Shown here piece by piece: positions 26,547 through 36,021 of a stretch of 64,000 nucleotides of DNA (its first letter is position 1; every line of letters starts with the position of its first letter). A program made the translations under genes and the position numbers. Where the stretch lies: positions 62,001-126,000 of the forward strand of contig NZ_JAKZGR010000013.1 in NCBI RefSeq assembly GCF_022549675.1, in the 5' to 3' direction. Origin of the DNA: Belliella kenyensis. GTDB taxonomy: Bacteria; Bacteroidota; Bacteroidia; Cytophagales; Cyclobacteriaceae. Under the pieces are notes generated by a model, which searched no databases, was not told the origin of the DNA, and was given only the letters and a program-made list of their open reading frames with translations.

Positions 26547-28508
26547 CTAATCAAATAAGGGCCACGATATTCCTATATCTAACATTCCTCTCAATCCTGT
26601 GTAATCAGGTGTCACAAAATACCCAGGGACTGATAGTAGGTTATCATTGATGTGATTATATCTAACCAAGACACGCGTTCTGTTTATCCTTACATTTAGA
26701 AAAAAATCTAATATTGGATAACCAGCGACTAGAAACCTTCTCTCAGCACCTTGTAAGTAGAATTGCTGTAGAGCTGGATTATAAAAATCTGCTCTGTATT
26801 CACTTCTATATCTACCTTCAATTCCAATCTGTACAAAAAGATTTTCTTCAAACATAGGGCTATCAAAGTAAACCCTACTGTTTGCAAAGACTTCTGGTAT
26901 TCTAAAAATATCAGAAGAACCACCAGTGATTAGGGTGTAGTAAGCTTCTGTTTCCCAGAACAACTTTCCCCTTACATTAAAACTAGTTTTGACCCCGGGA
27001 ATGAGCATGAAGGCATCACCATTTGCTTGAGCAGCCTGCTGATTTTCATCAAAATAAACAAAATTGCTCAATCTATTTATAGTTACATTAGGTCGAACGC
27101 TCCATCTCTTGAAATCAGCCTTAATCACACCTTGTACCTGATCCAAACCTATATTAGAAAACCTATTGCTCCAGCGGTGATGGTTTCCTCTAAAGAGCAT
27201 TTGCATGGCTGTTGGTTTATAAAGTGCTTTGGTATAAGTAGCTTCAAGAAAAGGAGAAATAAATTTACCATGAATCCTAAATGCCCCAGGTATAAGATAC
27301 TCTCCTTCTGCTTCGAACCTCCATCGTTCACTTATCTCTCCCCTTAGGGCGCCCCCTACTGAAAACTCGTCAAACCCAAAAGGATCAACTTGATAGTTTC
27401 CTTTCATTCGACCAGTTCTAAACTTTGCAAATGCATTGTAATAAACAGGCCCAAAATCACCTTTGAAACCTAGTTCATTTCTCCATTCAGAGAAATCATT
27501 GACATTGATAGTGCTGTCGGGGCGATTGAATCTCTCTGGATTGTACCTATCAAAAAATGGAGCCGATTCTGGACCTAATCCAGCTCTAAAAGAAAGCTGC
27601 TGCCTTCTTTTATCAAAAACATGATAGGCTTGCCATCCTTTTAATATTTCGTATTCTTGATACACATGAATATCCTGCCTCAAATCTACAGCAGATGCTC
27701 CCCTCAACCATACCTTAGCGTCTTCATAGGTGAAATACAAAGAGGTACTATCTACATCAGGTGGTATGATGCCCCCTTGTTCTGCTACTTGATGTCTAGT
27801 TCGTGAAAAGTTTGCTAGTAGTAGGTATTTATCGTTATCAGATTTATAGCTAGTATGAAACACATAGGCATTCTTGACTGCCTGATTATCATCTCTTCTA
27901 TTAGGGTTCAATGTCTTTCTGGCACGGATTGTATTTAGTGTAAATCCTACGTTCCATTTTGGTGTCACATTTCTAGCAAACTCCAAGTCCATCATGTTGC
28001 GATTGCCTCCTCCAAAGTAGAGCTCCATATTGGTAAATGGAGACTTCGTGTCGTAGTACTTGACACTATCTGTAGACTGATGATACAAATCATAAGCATG
28101 AAAACCAGAGGTAGTTCCTATCATCACTGGCGCCTGATAAAAAATATGCTGAGCTGCTGAACCTACATTCCCCAGATCTTGATATTTCCATCCAGATTTA
28201 GCTACTGGCTCATAGTAGTGAAAATTATTCAAAAGAGTATCTACTTCATACTTCTTTATCCTATTTCTCCTCACATCCTTTTCTAAAAAATACAGCGTAG
28301 TCTTAGGCCCAAAAACCATTTTAGTAGAATCATCAATGAGTTTTTTTCTTCCATCTTGCTGTTGCTCCTGCTCATCTTCGTTTTCTCTATTTGTTTCTTG
28401 ACGCGTATTACCCATAGGGGGATTTCGAGTAGGAATCTGCGCGAATACCTCCAAGCTGAGCGTGAGCATTATTAAAAATAAAATAAAACCTAAAATTCTT
28501 GATCTCAC
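26547..28508 (-). CDS. Putative porin (Porin_10 type)
   Basis: The 653-residue protein carries a signal peptide (ILGFILFLIMLTLSLEVFAQ), a disordered acidic/Gln-rich segment (about 35-55), then a long series of alternating aromatic beta-strands, as in the Bacteroidota putative porin family. The final residues GISWPLFD end with the aromatic-containing strand expected of an outer-membrane barrel. The start is GTG, whose GTGA overlaps the lpxK stop by 4 bases, a sign of translational coupling. A transport substrate cannot be inferred. The linkage to lpxK suggests outer-membrane biogenesis. Confidence 0.85.
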   Translation of the reverse strand: MRSRILGFILFLIMLTLSLEVFAQIPTRNPPMGNTRQETNRENEDEQEQQQDGRKKLIDDSTKMVFGPKTTLYFLEKDVRRNRIKKYEVDTLLNNFHYYEPVAKSGWKYQDLGNVGSAAQHIFYQAPVMIGTTSGFHAYDLYHQSTDSVKYYDTKSPFTNMELYFGGGNRNMMDLEFARNVTPKWNVGFTLNTIRARKTLNPNRRDDNQAVKNAYVFHTSYKSDNDKYLLLANFSRTRHQVAEQGGIIPPDVDSTSLYFTYEDAKVWLRGASAVDLRQDIHVYQEYEILKGWQAYHVFDKRRQQLSFRAGLGPESAPFFDRYNPERFNRPDSTINVNDFSEWRNELGFKGDFGPVYYNAFAKFRTGRMKGNYQVDPFGFDEFSVGGALRGEISERWRFEAEGEYLIPGAFRIHGKFISPFLEATYTKALYKPTAMQMLFRGNHHRWSNRFSNIGLDQVQGVIKADFKRWSVRPNVTINRLSNFVYFDENQQAAQANGDAFMLIPGVKTSFNVRGKLFWETEAYYTLITGGSSDIFRIPEVFANSRVYFDSPMFEENLFVQIGIEGRYRSEYRADFYNPALQQFYLQGAERRFLVAGYPILDFFLNVRINRTRVLVRYNHINDNLLSVPGYFVTPDYTGLRGMLDIGISWPLFD

Positions 28509-29557
28509 TTTTCGTAATCTTTTTCCTTGATGATATTGATAATAGTATTTTTTATGAATGCTTTATCTTCTCTTTGAATATCTATTGTAATGGGCCAGGC
28601 AAAAATCGGAATTTCTGCCAAATAATCCCGAAATATAGGAGCTTTAAGTTTGACTGCATCTTTTTCTGTAGTTAAAATTACAGAATTTGGGAATTCTCGG
28701 CATTTCTGAGCTATTTTATTTATATCCTTCAACGTGTAGTGGTGATGGTCAGTGTATGAAAACGTATGTTTTACTTGAAAAATACGAGAAGCTTCATTTT
28801 TAAACAAAGTATCATTTGCAATCCCTGAGACAGTTATTACATCAGATTTGCTTTCTAAAAGGTCTAAAGAAGAACTCTTTGGAGTTCCATACCTAATACC
28901 TACGAATATGATGTTAGCTTTCTGGTTGTACTTCCTGATTTGTTGTCTGAAAGCATTTCTTTCACCTTCGTCGAGATCTTTTGGACATTTGGTCACGATG
29001 ATCATATCAGCCCTTGAAGCACCAACCATCGATTCTCTCAAGGTTCCCTTGGGGACAATCTGATCTTCGAAAAATGGCTTATGATAAGTAGTGAGCAGAA
29101 TTTGATAGTCTGCTAAAACATACCTATGCTGAAAAGCATCATCCAACAATATCAAACTTGTATCGGGACTATCTACAAGGATTTGAGGAATAGCTAGTAC
29201 TCGCTTTTCTCCGACAGCCACATTAATTTTCTCTTTATACTTCTCATAGATCTGAAATGGTTCATCTCCGATCTGTGAAGCAGTAGATGAATCATCTGCC
29301 AAAATGTACCCTTTACTTTTTCTACCATATCCCCTACTCAGCGTAGTGATTTGATAATGCTCAGAAAGCAATTCAATCAAAAATTCTACAAAAGGAGTCT
29401 TCCCAGTCCCCCCCATACTCAAATTACCAATCACCACGGTAGGGACAGTAAAGTTCTTTGACTTCTTGAAACCGATATCAAATAAATGATTTCTAAGTCT
29501 TGTCGCTAGGTCATAGCTGATAGAAAAAGGAAGTAGCAAGGGATCAAACCAACGCAT
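28505..29557 (-). CDS. lpxK: Tetraacyldisaccharide 4'-kinase LpxK
   Basis: The 350-residue product starts MRWFDPLLLPFSI, the usual opening with the N-terminal membrane-associated helix, and has the P-loop GNLSMGGTGKTPFVE, SRGYGRKSKGY, IGDEPF and LLDDAFQHR. LpxK phosphorylates the 4' position of the lipid A disaccharide precursor at the cytoplasmic face of the inner membrane. An upstream extension to 29620 exists but adds hydrophobic residues unlike the family, and it would overlap the start of the divergent nif3-like gene. It is the first gene of the lpxK-porin-miaE cluster. Confidence 0.95.
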   Translation of the reverse strand: MRWFDPLLLPFSISYDLATRLRNHLFDIGFKKSKNFTVPTVVIGNLSMGGTGKTPFVEFLIELLSEHYQITTLSRGYGRKSKGYILADDSSTASQIGDEPFQIYEKYKEKINVAVGEKRVLAIPQILVDSPDTSLILLDDAFQHRYVLADYQILLTTYHKPFFEDQIVPKGTLRESMVGASRADMIIVTKCPKDLDEGERNAFRQQIRKYNQKANIIFVGIRYGTPKSSSLDLLESKSDVITVSGIANDTLFKNEASRIFQVKHTFSYTDHHHYTLKDINKIAQKCREFPNSVILTTEKDAVKLKAPIFRDYLAEIPIFAWPITIDIQREDKAFIKNTIINIIKEKDYEK

Positions 29558-29571
29558 TGAGGAAATTTGAT

Positions 29572-29579
29572 TATTTTTG
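29572..29579 (+). promoter_or_regulatory. Putative -7 box of the nif3-like gene
   Basis: TATTTTTG fits TAnnTTTG in the 45-bp gap between the divergent lpxK and nif3-like genes. No good -33 element is visible, because that position falls in the lpxK start region. Confidence 0.3.
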
Positions 29580-29602
29580 AAAGACAAATTAAAATAAAAT
29601 AT

Positions 29603-30703
29603 ATGGTATACCAGATTCAAGATGTAGTTTCTTTTCTAAGTAGTGTCGCACCTCCAGCATATCAAGAGTCATATGACAACTCTGGGTTGATCACTGGCAA
29701 TCCTAACATGGAAGTCACAGGCATACTATGTTCTTTGGATGCTACAGAAGAAGTGGTAGATGACGCTATTTCCAAAGGATGTAATCTCATTGTAGCGCAT
29801 CACCCGATCGTTTTCAAAGGATTAAAAAGCTTTACAGGATCAAATTATGTAGAAAGAACAATCATAAAAGCGATCAAAAATGACATTGCCATATTTGCTA
29901 TCCATACGAATCTCGACCATGTGGCTCATGGCGTGAATAAAAAAATCTGTGACAAAATAGGTCTGAGAGAAACAAAGATCCTTGCTCCTAAAAAAGGAAT
30001 TCTATCAAAATTAAGCACATTTGTACCCAAAGATGATGTAGGAAAAGTGACCAAGGCTTTGTTTACTGCTGGAGCCGGCAAAATTGGTGAGTACAGGGAT
30101 TGTAGCTTTCAAAGTGAAGGAAAGGGTACTTTCACGCCATCAGCAAATGCAAACCCAACCAAAGGGAGCATAGAGGAATCTCATCAAGAGGAAGAAGTAA
30201 AAGTCGAAGTACTACTTCCTAGTCATCTAGAATCCAAAGTATTAAAAGTGCTGAAATCTGTCCATCCTTATGAAGAAGTAGCATATTATTTACATAGGTT
30301 GGAGAACGCACACCAAGAAGTAGGTGCTGGAATGGTGGGGAATCTGACCTCCCCTTTGGATGAAAAATCCTTTCTAGAAATGCTAAAAACTAATATGGAA
30401 CTGCAAGTACTGAAGCATACAACACTCCTCCATAGACCTATTCAAAGAGTGGCTGTGTGTGGTGGAGCTGGAATATTTTTACTAGATCATGCAAAAAGAG
30501 AAAAGGCAGACATCTTTATCACATCGGACATAAAATATCACGAATTCTTTGACGCTGAAAATCAAATAGTTATTTGCGATATTGGGCATTACGAGAGCGA
30601 AATATTCACAAAAGATCTGTTATTAGAGATATTGTCCCAAAAATTTACTAATATTGCACTCTATTTTACCAAAGTAGTTACTAATCCCATAACTTACCTA
30701 TAG
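29603..30703 (+). CDS. Nif3-like dinuclear metal centre protein
   Basis: The 366-residue protein has the NIF3/YqfO signatures: YDNSGL near the N-terminus, the metal ligands in AHHP and HTNLD, an inserted PII-like domain in the middle (about 130-250, with VLLPSHLESKVLKVLKSVHPYEE), and the C-terminal ITSDIKYHEFFDA and DIGHYESE. Hexameric rings of this family bind two metals per subunit; some members act as GTP cyclohydrolase-like or general hydrolases, but the role is not settled. The start at 29603 (MVYQIQD) fits homologues better than an in-frame ATG at 29567. The zinc-ribbon gene follows after 3 bases, an association seen widely in Bacteroidota. Confidence 0.92.
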   Translation: MVYQIQDVVSFLSSVAPPAYQESYDNSGLITGNPNMEVTGILCSLDATEEVVDDAISKGCNLIVAHHPIVFKGLKSFTGSNYVERTIIKAIKNDIAIFAIHTNLDHVAHGVNKKICDKIGLRETKILAPKKGILSKLSTFVPKDDVGKVTKALFTAGAGKIGEYRDCSFQSEGKGTFTPSANANPTKGSIEESHQEEEVKVEVLLPSHLESKVLKVLKSVHPYEEVAYYLHRLENAHQEVGAGMVGNLTSPLDEKSFLEMLKTNMELQVLKHTTLLHRPIQRVAVCGGAGIFLLDHAKREKADIFITSDIKYHEFFDAENQIVICDIGHYESEIFTKDLLLEILSQKFTNIALYFTKVVTNPITYL

Positions 30704-30706
30704 TAC

Positions 30707-31474
30707 ATGGAAAGTACCGTTGCACAGAAACTTGAAGCACTACATAACCTTCAAAAGATAGATTCCCGCCTTGATGCCATTGTTAAAGTTAGAGGAGCAC
30801 TCCCTGAAGAAGTTCAAGATTTAGAAGATGAGATCGCTGGTTACGAAACCAGAATCGACAAATTCAATGCTGATATTCAATCTTTAGAAGAAGATATCAA
30901 GAAGCATAAAGAAAACATCAAAGAATCTGAAAAGCTGATCAAAAAATATCAAGATCAGCAAATGAACGTCAGAAACAACAGAGAGTACGACGCCATAACG
31001 AAAGAATTAGAGCTTCAAGATCTGGAAATCCAAGTCTCCAAAAAGAAAATTGGAGAAGCAGAAGTTAAAATCGAGACTAAAAAAACTGATTTGGAAGCAT
31101 TGAAAGATGTGGTCAAAGACAGAAATAAGGATCTTGACAATAAAAAAGGAGAACTTGACAATATCGTTGCAGAAAGTGAAGCCGAGGAAGGCAAACTAGC
31201 CAATGATAGAGAAAAAGCTCTCAAAAAGATCGATGATAGATTAGCAAAATCTTACACTAAAATAAGAGCAAATGCCAAAAATGGTCTTGCTGTAGTTTTG
31301 GTAAAAAGAGGAGCTTGCGGAGGTTGTTTTAATGTGGTACCACCGCAAAGACAAGCTGATATCAGAGAGCAGAAGAAACTAATCGTTTGTGAACATTGCG
31401 GAAGAATTCTTGCGGGTGTTGAGGATGAAATAGAAGAAGAAGCTCCAAAGAAAAAGAGAGGCTCAAGAGCTTAA
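30707..31474 (+). CDS. Coiled-coil protein with C-terminal C4 zinc ribbon (COG1579)
   Basis: The 255-residue protein is almost wholly a long antiparallel coiled coil (about 5-195), rich in Lys, Glu and Asp, followed by a zinc ribbon with CGGC and CEHC cysteine pairs at about 204-232 and a charged tail (EEEAPKKKRG). COG1579 proteins are thought to bind nucleic acid or assist secretion-related or flagellar assembly in other phyla; their job is not known. It lies 3 bases after the nif3-like gene and the pair ends at a strong terminator. Confidence 0.9.
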   Translation: MESTVAQKLEALHNLQKIDSRLDAIVKVRGALPEEVQDLEDEIAGYETRIDKFNADIQSLEEDIKKHKENIKESEKLIKKYQDQQMNVRNNREYDAITKELELQDLEIQVSKKKIGEAEVKIETKKTDLEALKDVVKDRNKDLDNKKGELDNIVAESEAEEGKLANDREKALKKIDDRLAKSYTKIRANAKNGLAVVLVKRGACGGCFNVVPPQRQADIREQKKLIVCEHCGRILAGVEDEIEEEAPKKKRGSRA

Positions 31475-31480
31475 AATACG

Positions 31481-31508
31481 AAAAGACCTGCATTGCAGGT
31501 CTTTTTTT
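31481..31508 (+). terminator. Terminator of the nif3-zinc ribbon operon
   Basis: AAAAGACCTGC and GCAGGTCTTTT form an 11-bp stem with a 3-nt loop followed by a T-run, 6 bases after the stop codon. Confidence 0.92.
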
Positions 31509-31577
31509 TATTCTTAAGATTCACATTTTTTAAACCTTCTTGTTGACATACAAGTTTAATTTGTATACATTTCAACA

Positions 31578-31994
31578 ATGAAAAGGTTACTTGTCATCAT
31601 ATTACTTTGTATTTCTGTTCATTCGGTTTTGGCAAAAACTCCGAATGAAAGGACATTTTTAGTGATTTTTGACAATGCGGAACTAAAAAAGAATAAAACT
31701 AGTACTGAATACATTGAATTGAGTCTTATGCACATATTCAATACCAAATCGTATTCAGGAAATTCAGACGCTGCAATTTTGATCAAAACAGATCATGCAC
31801 AAATAGACAAATGTGTATTAGGAGATTTTATTATTAGATTCAATCAAAATCAAATTAGCACGTTAGATGAGATAGCTTTTCAAATCATTGATTTGGATGA
31901 GTGTAGAGAGTTTTATTTGAATTTATTGGCAGATTTTGAAGAGAAAAACTCCAAAACAAAAAAGAATAACAAACTTTTCAAATCAACGCTTTAA
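31578..31994 (+). CDS. Hypothetical small exported protein
   Basis: I do not recognise this 138-residue protein. The N-terminus is a convincing signal peptide (MKRLLVIILLCISVHSVLA, cleavage before KTPNE). The mature part has two cysteines (in IDKCVLGD and DLDECREF) that could form a disulfide, and a Lys-rich C-terminus. The last 17 bases overlap the 3' end of the convergent phosphatase gene. Confidence 0.7.
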   Translation: MKRLLVIILLCISVHSVLAKTPNERTFLVIFDNAELKKNKTSTEYIELSLMHIFNTKSYSGNSDAAILIKTDHAQIDKCVLGDFIIRFNQNQISTLDEIAFQIIDLDECREFYLNLLADFEEKNSKTKKNNKLFKSTL

Positions 31995-32607
31995 GTTGAA
32001 GATGATCTCCAGAGTTATTTTTTATTATTTCTACATTTCCTTTACCATCTATTTCCAATACATATAAGCCGAGATTTCTATGCTCAAATTGATCCATATA
32101 TTTAAGATCTACTTTCATCAAAATGCTAAGCAACATTCTCATGGCTCTTCCGTGCATACAAATCAGAATTACTTTTTGATCTTGATTTAAGATTTTTTCA
32201 AGACCTATTCTCAATCTTTTGGAGACTTGATTGGGACTCTCTCCTCCCTTTATGGCAAAATCCAAATCTCCAGATGCCCATTTTGCAAGCATTGACTGAT
32301 AATAGGCGTTTTCGTCAGGCGTCATTGGTTGACCTTCGTAATCACCCCAGCTGATCTCATTCAATTCTGGAACAGATTCACTTGGTATTCCTAAATCTAA
32401 AAATTGCTGAATGGATTGCTTTGTCCGTTGCAGTCCAGTGTAAAATGCTTTCTCAAATGGCACATCTTTATAAGCATCAAAAAAAGCAGCCGCTTGCAAT
32501 CTACCGTGGTCATTGAGTGGAGCATCGATTCCACTTCCTTGAACTACTCCCTTTAAATTGTAATCTGTCTGACCATGGCGAACCAGGTATATTTTTTTAG
32601 TAAGCAA
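31978..32607 (-). CDS. Histidine phosphatase family protein (phosphoglycerate mutase-like)
   Basis: The 209-residue protein starts with the catalytic motif LVRHGQTDYN, where the His becomes phosphorylated. NEISWGDYEGQ carries the acid, and MHGRAMRML carries the second catalytic His. The family includes cofactor-dependent phosphoglycerate mutases and many small-molecule phosphatases; the EGQ segment and overall size fit phosphatases such as alpha-ribazole phosphatase-like enzymes better than mutases, but the substrate cannot be told. It is divergent from menI and its 3' end overlaps the unknown exported protein by 17 bases. Confidence 0.9.
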   Translation of the reverse strand: MLTKKIYLVRHGQTDYNLKGVVQGSGIDAPLNDHGRLQAAAFFDAYKDVPFEKAFYTGLQRTKQSIQQFLDLGIPSESVPELNEISWGDYEGQPMTPDENAYYQSMLAKWASGDLDFAIKGGESPNQVSKRLRIGLEKILNQDQKVILICMHGRAMRMLLSILMKVDLKYMDQFEHRNLGLYVLEIDGKGNVEIIKNNSGDHLQLKALI

Positions 32608-32614
32608 GATTAAT

Positions 32615-32622
32615 TAATTTTG
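32615..32622 (+). promoter_or_regulatory. Putative -7 box of the men operon
   Basis: TAATTTTG fits TAnnTTTG, 38 bases before the menI start. The -33 region has a T-run but no TTG. Confidence 0.3.
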
Positions 32623-32660
32623 TTCCAGACTTCAAAGAAAATGTTTTTATTCATATAACC

Positions 32661-33083
32661 ATGATATTTCCACCAAACCTTAATGTCAGCCTACTCAATG
32701 ATTGGGGTAAAAATACAATGACAGATTTTTTAGGAATAGAATTTACTGAAATTGGCGCAGATTATTTAGTAGCGACAATGCCTGTAGATCATAGAACCAA
32801 ACAGCCCTTAGGACTGTTACATGGAGGGGCAAATGTAGTCTTGGCAGAGACATTGGGAAGCGTGGCAGCAAGCCTTACTGTGGATCTTGATTTACAATAT
32901 TGTGTTGGTCTTGAAATCAACGCAAACCATATCAAGTCTGTAAAGGAAGGTAAGGTAAAAGGTATCACAAAACCCATTCATCTTGGTAAAAAGACTCAAA
33001 TTTGGGAGATAAAAATCTATACAGCTCTTGAAGAATTAAGCTGTATCAGTAGAATTACAATGGCTGTTATTGATAAAAAATAA
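32661..33083 (+). CDS. menI: 1,4-dihydroxy-2-naphthoyl-CoA thioesterase MenI (hotdog fold)
   Basis: The 140-residue hotdog protein closely resembles E. coli YdiI/MenI: LLHGGANVVLAETLGS carries the catalytic Glu, followed by GLEINANHIKS and KPIHLGKKTQIWEI. MenI hydrolyses DHNA-CoA to 1,4-dihydroxy-2-naphthoate in menaquinone synthesis. The assignment is strengthened by the position directly before menF and menD, with a 2-base gap to menF. A generic PaaI-type thioesterase is the alternative but fits less well. Confidence 0.88.
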   Translation: MIFPPNLNVSLLNDWGKNTMTDFLGIEFTEIGADYLVATMPVDHRTKQPLGLLHGGANVVLAETLGSVAASLTVDLDLQYCVGLEINANHIKSVKEGKVKGITKPIHLGKKTQIWEIKIYTALEELSCISRITMAVIDKK

Positions 33084-33085
33084 AA

Positions 33086-34300
33086 ATGCAGACTCAAACT
33101 GTTCATACAACAATCAATCTCGAGGAATTTTTAACAAAGCTTTTTGCAAAATTGATCTCTCAAAAAGATCAATTTGCACTCTGGAGAAAGCCACATTCTC
33201 ATACTTTAAACATACTGATAGATCAGACTGGTATTACTAAAAGAGTGATACCACAACTTGAATCTTTAGAAGAAGGATTTATAATCCATCCTTTTTTAGA
33301 TCAAGATGACAAAAAAGCATTTTTTTTAGAAAAATCAGTTTTTATCAAAATCAATCTTGCTGAAAATCAATTGGAGACTTACCCAGATGAAAAAATCTTA
33401 TCGGAAAAGTTTGAGGAAGCCAAGGAGATTTTAAAAAATTTCTTCACTGAAAAAAAAGATAAAAAAACATCTCATACTAAACTAACTGCAACCGCCAAGG
33501 AAGATTTCATTGAATTGGTAGAAAAAGGTATACAAGAAATCAAAGAGGGCAAATTGAGTAAAATCGTACCTGCAAAAGTCAAAAAACTAGCATATAGCGA
33601 TTCTTTTGATTTGGTCACCGCTATTCAAAGTATGCTCAAAGCATATCCAAATGCTTTTATAAACTTTTTCCATTTACCCGAGGTGGGGACTTGGATAGGG
33701 GCATCACCTGAAGTATTGATTCAAACCAAAGGGGACCAATTCCATACCATGTCTCTAGCAGGAACCCAGCGAGCTCGTGGAGATAATCCTCTCAAATCAG
33801 TAGCATGGACCCAAAAAGAAATTGAAGAACAAGCACTTGTATCTCGGTACATTGTAGATTGCTTCAAAAGAATAAGACTTAGAGAATATGAAGAAATTGG
33901 ACCAAAAACAGTTATTGCTGGTAACTTGCTTCATCTTAAGTCAGATTTCAAGGTAAATATGAAAGCAACCAATTTTCCCCAACTAGGCTCAGTCATGCTT
34001 GAACTTCTTCACCCTACATCTGCTGTTTGCGGTATGCCGAGACAAGAAGCTTTCGACTTTATCAGTAAAAATGAATCTTTTGACAGATCATTGTTTGCCG
34101 GCTTTATTGGGCCAGTCAATATAGAAGAAGAAACCTCACTGTACGTCAACCTTCGAACTGCTCAATTACTTTGCGGAGCAGCTTTGCTGTATGCAGGGGC
34201 AGGCGTTACAGAAGATTCAGATCCTGAAAAAGAATGGGAAGAAACTGAGCTGAAATGTGAAATTATTGCAAGCCACTTAAACTTAAAAGAACTAAATTGA
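33086..34300 (+). CDS. menF: Isochorismate synthase MenF
   Basis: The 404-residue protein has the chorismate-binding fold: the general-base lysine region KLSKIVPAK, the GASPEVLI segment, LAGTQRARGDNP, the Mg2+ ligand glutamates, HPTSAVCGMPR and the C-terminal RSLFAGFIGPVN. The first 120 residues or so are more variable, as in other MenF proteins. It turns chorismate into isochorismate, the committed step to menaquinone; the next gene, menD, uses the product. The salicylate- or enterobactin-linked EntC type is excluded by the men context. Confidence 0.93.
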   Translation: MQTQTVHTTINLEEFLTKLFAKLISQKDQFALWRKPHSHTLNILIDQTGITKRVIPQLESLEEGFIIHPFLDQDDKKAFFLEKSVFIKINLAENQLETYPDEKILSEKFEEAKEILKNFFTEKKDKKTSHTKLTATAKEDFIELVEKGIQEIKEGKLSKIVPAKVKKLAYSDSFDLVTAIQSMLKAYPNAFINFFHLPEVGTWIGASPEVLIQTKGDQFHTMSLAGTQRARGDNPLKSVAWTQKEIEEQALVSRYIVDCFKRIRLREYEEIGPKTVIAGNLLHLKSDFKVNMKATNFPQLGSVMLELLHPTSAVCGMPRQEAFDFISKNESFDRSLFAGFIGPVNIEEETSLYVNLRTAQLLCGAALLYAGAGVTEDSDPEKEWEETELKCEIIASHLNLKELN

Positions 34301-35961
34301 TTTTACAACCCATCCTTGACTTAGTATCTATATGTGCCCAAAAAGGCATCAAGCAAGCAATATTATCACCAGGATCTAGATGTGCGCCTCTAACATTGGC
34401 TTTTGCACGGCACCCTGATATTCAGTGTAGGACTATCTCAGATGAAAGATCAGCTGCATTCATAGCTTTGGGGATGGCTCAGCAGTTGGAAAGTCCGGTT
34501 GTTTTGGTGTGCACTTCTGGCTCTGCTGCTTATAATTACGCACCTGCAATTGCAGAGGCATATTTCCAACAGGTGCCACTGATAGTGATCACAGCGGATA
34601 GACCATCTGAATGGATAGATCAATGGGATGGTCAGACCATCCGACAATCCGACATTTATGGCCGCCACATAAAAGCATCTCTGGGATTCCCTGATGAGTT
34701 CAGTCACAGAGACAAAGTATGGCATGCACATAGAATTGTCAATGAAGCTATCAATCTGGCCAGTGATTTCCCCGCTGGTCCTGTGCATATCAATATTCCA
34801 CTTAGGGAACCCTTTTATCCTGAATCAGGTGAAAATTTTGAGTTCAAAAATATCAGGATTACAGATACGATTCATAGTAGGCTCGAATTAGGAGACATAG
34901 TGAAAGTACAGCTTAAAGAAAAACTTGCTCTTCACAGAAGAATAGTCATCATACCAGGACAACAAAGGCCCAATCAAGAAATTTCTAAAATCCTCAGCCT
35001 TCTTGCTTCCAATCAACAGGTAGTAGTCGTGTCAGATGTCATTTCCAACATGCAATCTGATCACACCATCACTTTGCATGATCATTTTATCAATCATGCC
35101 GAAAAGTTAGACCTATTAAAACCAGACCTGATAATTTCATTTGGAAAGTCGATCATTTCAAAAGGTTTGAAAAACTTTTTACGAACTTCTCAAGCGGAAC
35201 ATTGGCATATACAGCAAACAGGATATTCTCCCGACACTTATCAATCATTGACGAAAATACTATCATGTGATACAGAGTCATTCTTGAAGGTTTTGGTGGA
35301 AGAGCTTCCCAAAAACGAATCTTATACAAATACTTGGAAGGAATTAGACCAAATAGCAAAAAGTAAGTTAACCAATGCCCTAGATCGTTCTGCTTTCGGA
35401 GAATTCAAAGCCATCTACAAAATACTAAAATTCATACCAGCTCAGGCCAAATTACACATCGCCAATAGCATGTCTATAAGATACATGAATATGCTGGGAG
35501 CAATAGAAAACGAGATCATTTGCAACAGAGGTACAAGTGGTATAGATGGTAGCAACAGTACTGCTGTTGGTTGTACCTTTACTACCAAAGACCAAGTAAT
35601 TTTGATTACTGGAGATCTGGCATTTTTTTACGATCGAAATGCTTTTTGGCACAATTACTCAATCTCCAATTTGAGAGTGATTCTCCTCAACAATCACGCT
35701 GGAGGAATTTTCAGATTGATAGAAGGCCCTTCAAAACAAGCCGAGTTGGAAGAGTTTTTTGAAACAAAACAAAATCTCGACGCAAGCCATCTTGCAAAAG
35801 AATTTGACTTTGAATACCATTTAGCCCTTTCGGAAAAGGATTTGGAACATTCCATGGAACATTTTTTTGATGAAAATACACGTCCAAAATTAATTGAAAT
35901 CAAAACTGAAAGCCCTCGTAATGCCGAAATATTGAAGTGGATCAAGAGGGAGATTCTATAA
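34297..35961 (+). CDS. menD: 2-succinyl-5-enolpyruvyl-6-hydroxy-3-cyclohexene-1-carboxylate synthase MenD
   Basis: The 554-residue thiamine-diphosphate enzyme shows SPGSRCAPL, the cofactor-activating Glu50 in SDERSAAF, TSGSAAYNYAPA, RPSEW, and near residues 430-470 GDLAFFYDRN followed by LNNHAGGIF for TPP and Mg2+ binding. It condenses 2-oxoglutarate with isochorismate. The start is TTG, overlapping the menF stop as TTGA; this is supported by the conserved beginning ILQPILDLV and absence of a later suitable start. The remaining men genes lie outside the window. Confidence 0.94.
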   Translation: MILQPILDLVSICAQKGIKQAILSPGSRCAPLTLAFARHPDIQCRTISDERSAAFIALGMAQQLESPVVLVCTSGSAAYNYAPAIAEAYFQQVPLIVITADRPSEWIDQWDGQTIRQSDIYGRHIKASLGFPDEFSHRDKVWHAHRIVNEAINLASDFPAGPVHINIPLREPFYPESGENFEFKNIRITDTIHSRLELGDIVKVQLKEKLALHRRIVIIPGQQRPNQEISKILSLLASNQQVVVVSDVISNMQSDHTITLHDHFINHAEKLDLLKPDLIISFGKSIISKGLKNFLRTSQAEHWHIQQTGYSPDTYQSLTKILSCDTESFLKVLVEELPKNESYTNTWKELDQIAKSKLTNALDRSAFGEFKAIYKILKFIPAQAKLHIANSMSIRYMNMLGAIENEIICNRGTSGIDGSNSTAVGCTFTTKDQVILITGDLAFFYDRNAFWHNYSISNLRVILLNNHAGGIFRLIEGPSKQAELEEFFETKQNLDASHLAKEFDFEYHLALSEKDLEHSMEHFFDENTRPKLIEIKTESPRNAEILKWIKREIL

Positions 35962-35986
35962 ATCAGCTCAAGATTGTGATTCTTTA

Positions 35987-36021
35987 GGCCAAAGTATTTT
36001 AACCAAAAACATGCTTTGGCC
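35987..36021. terminator. Possible terminator hairpin at the menD/regulator convergence
   Basis: GGCCAAAG (35987-35994) and CTTTGGCC (36014-36021) form a perfect 8-bp inverted repeat with a 19-nt loop, spanning the end of the XRE gene. T-runs are weak, so activity is uncertain. Confidence 0.35.
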
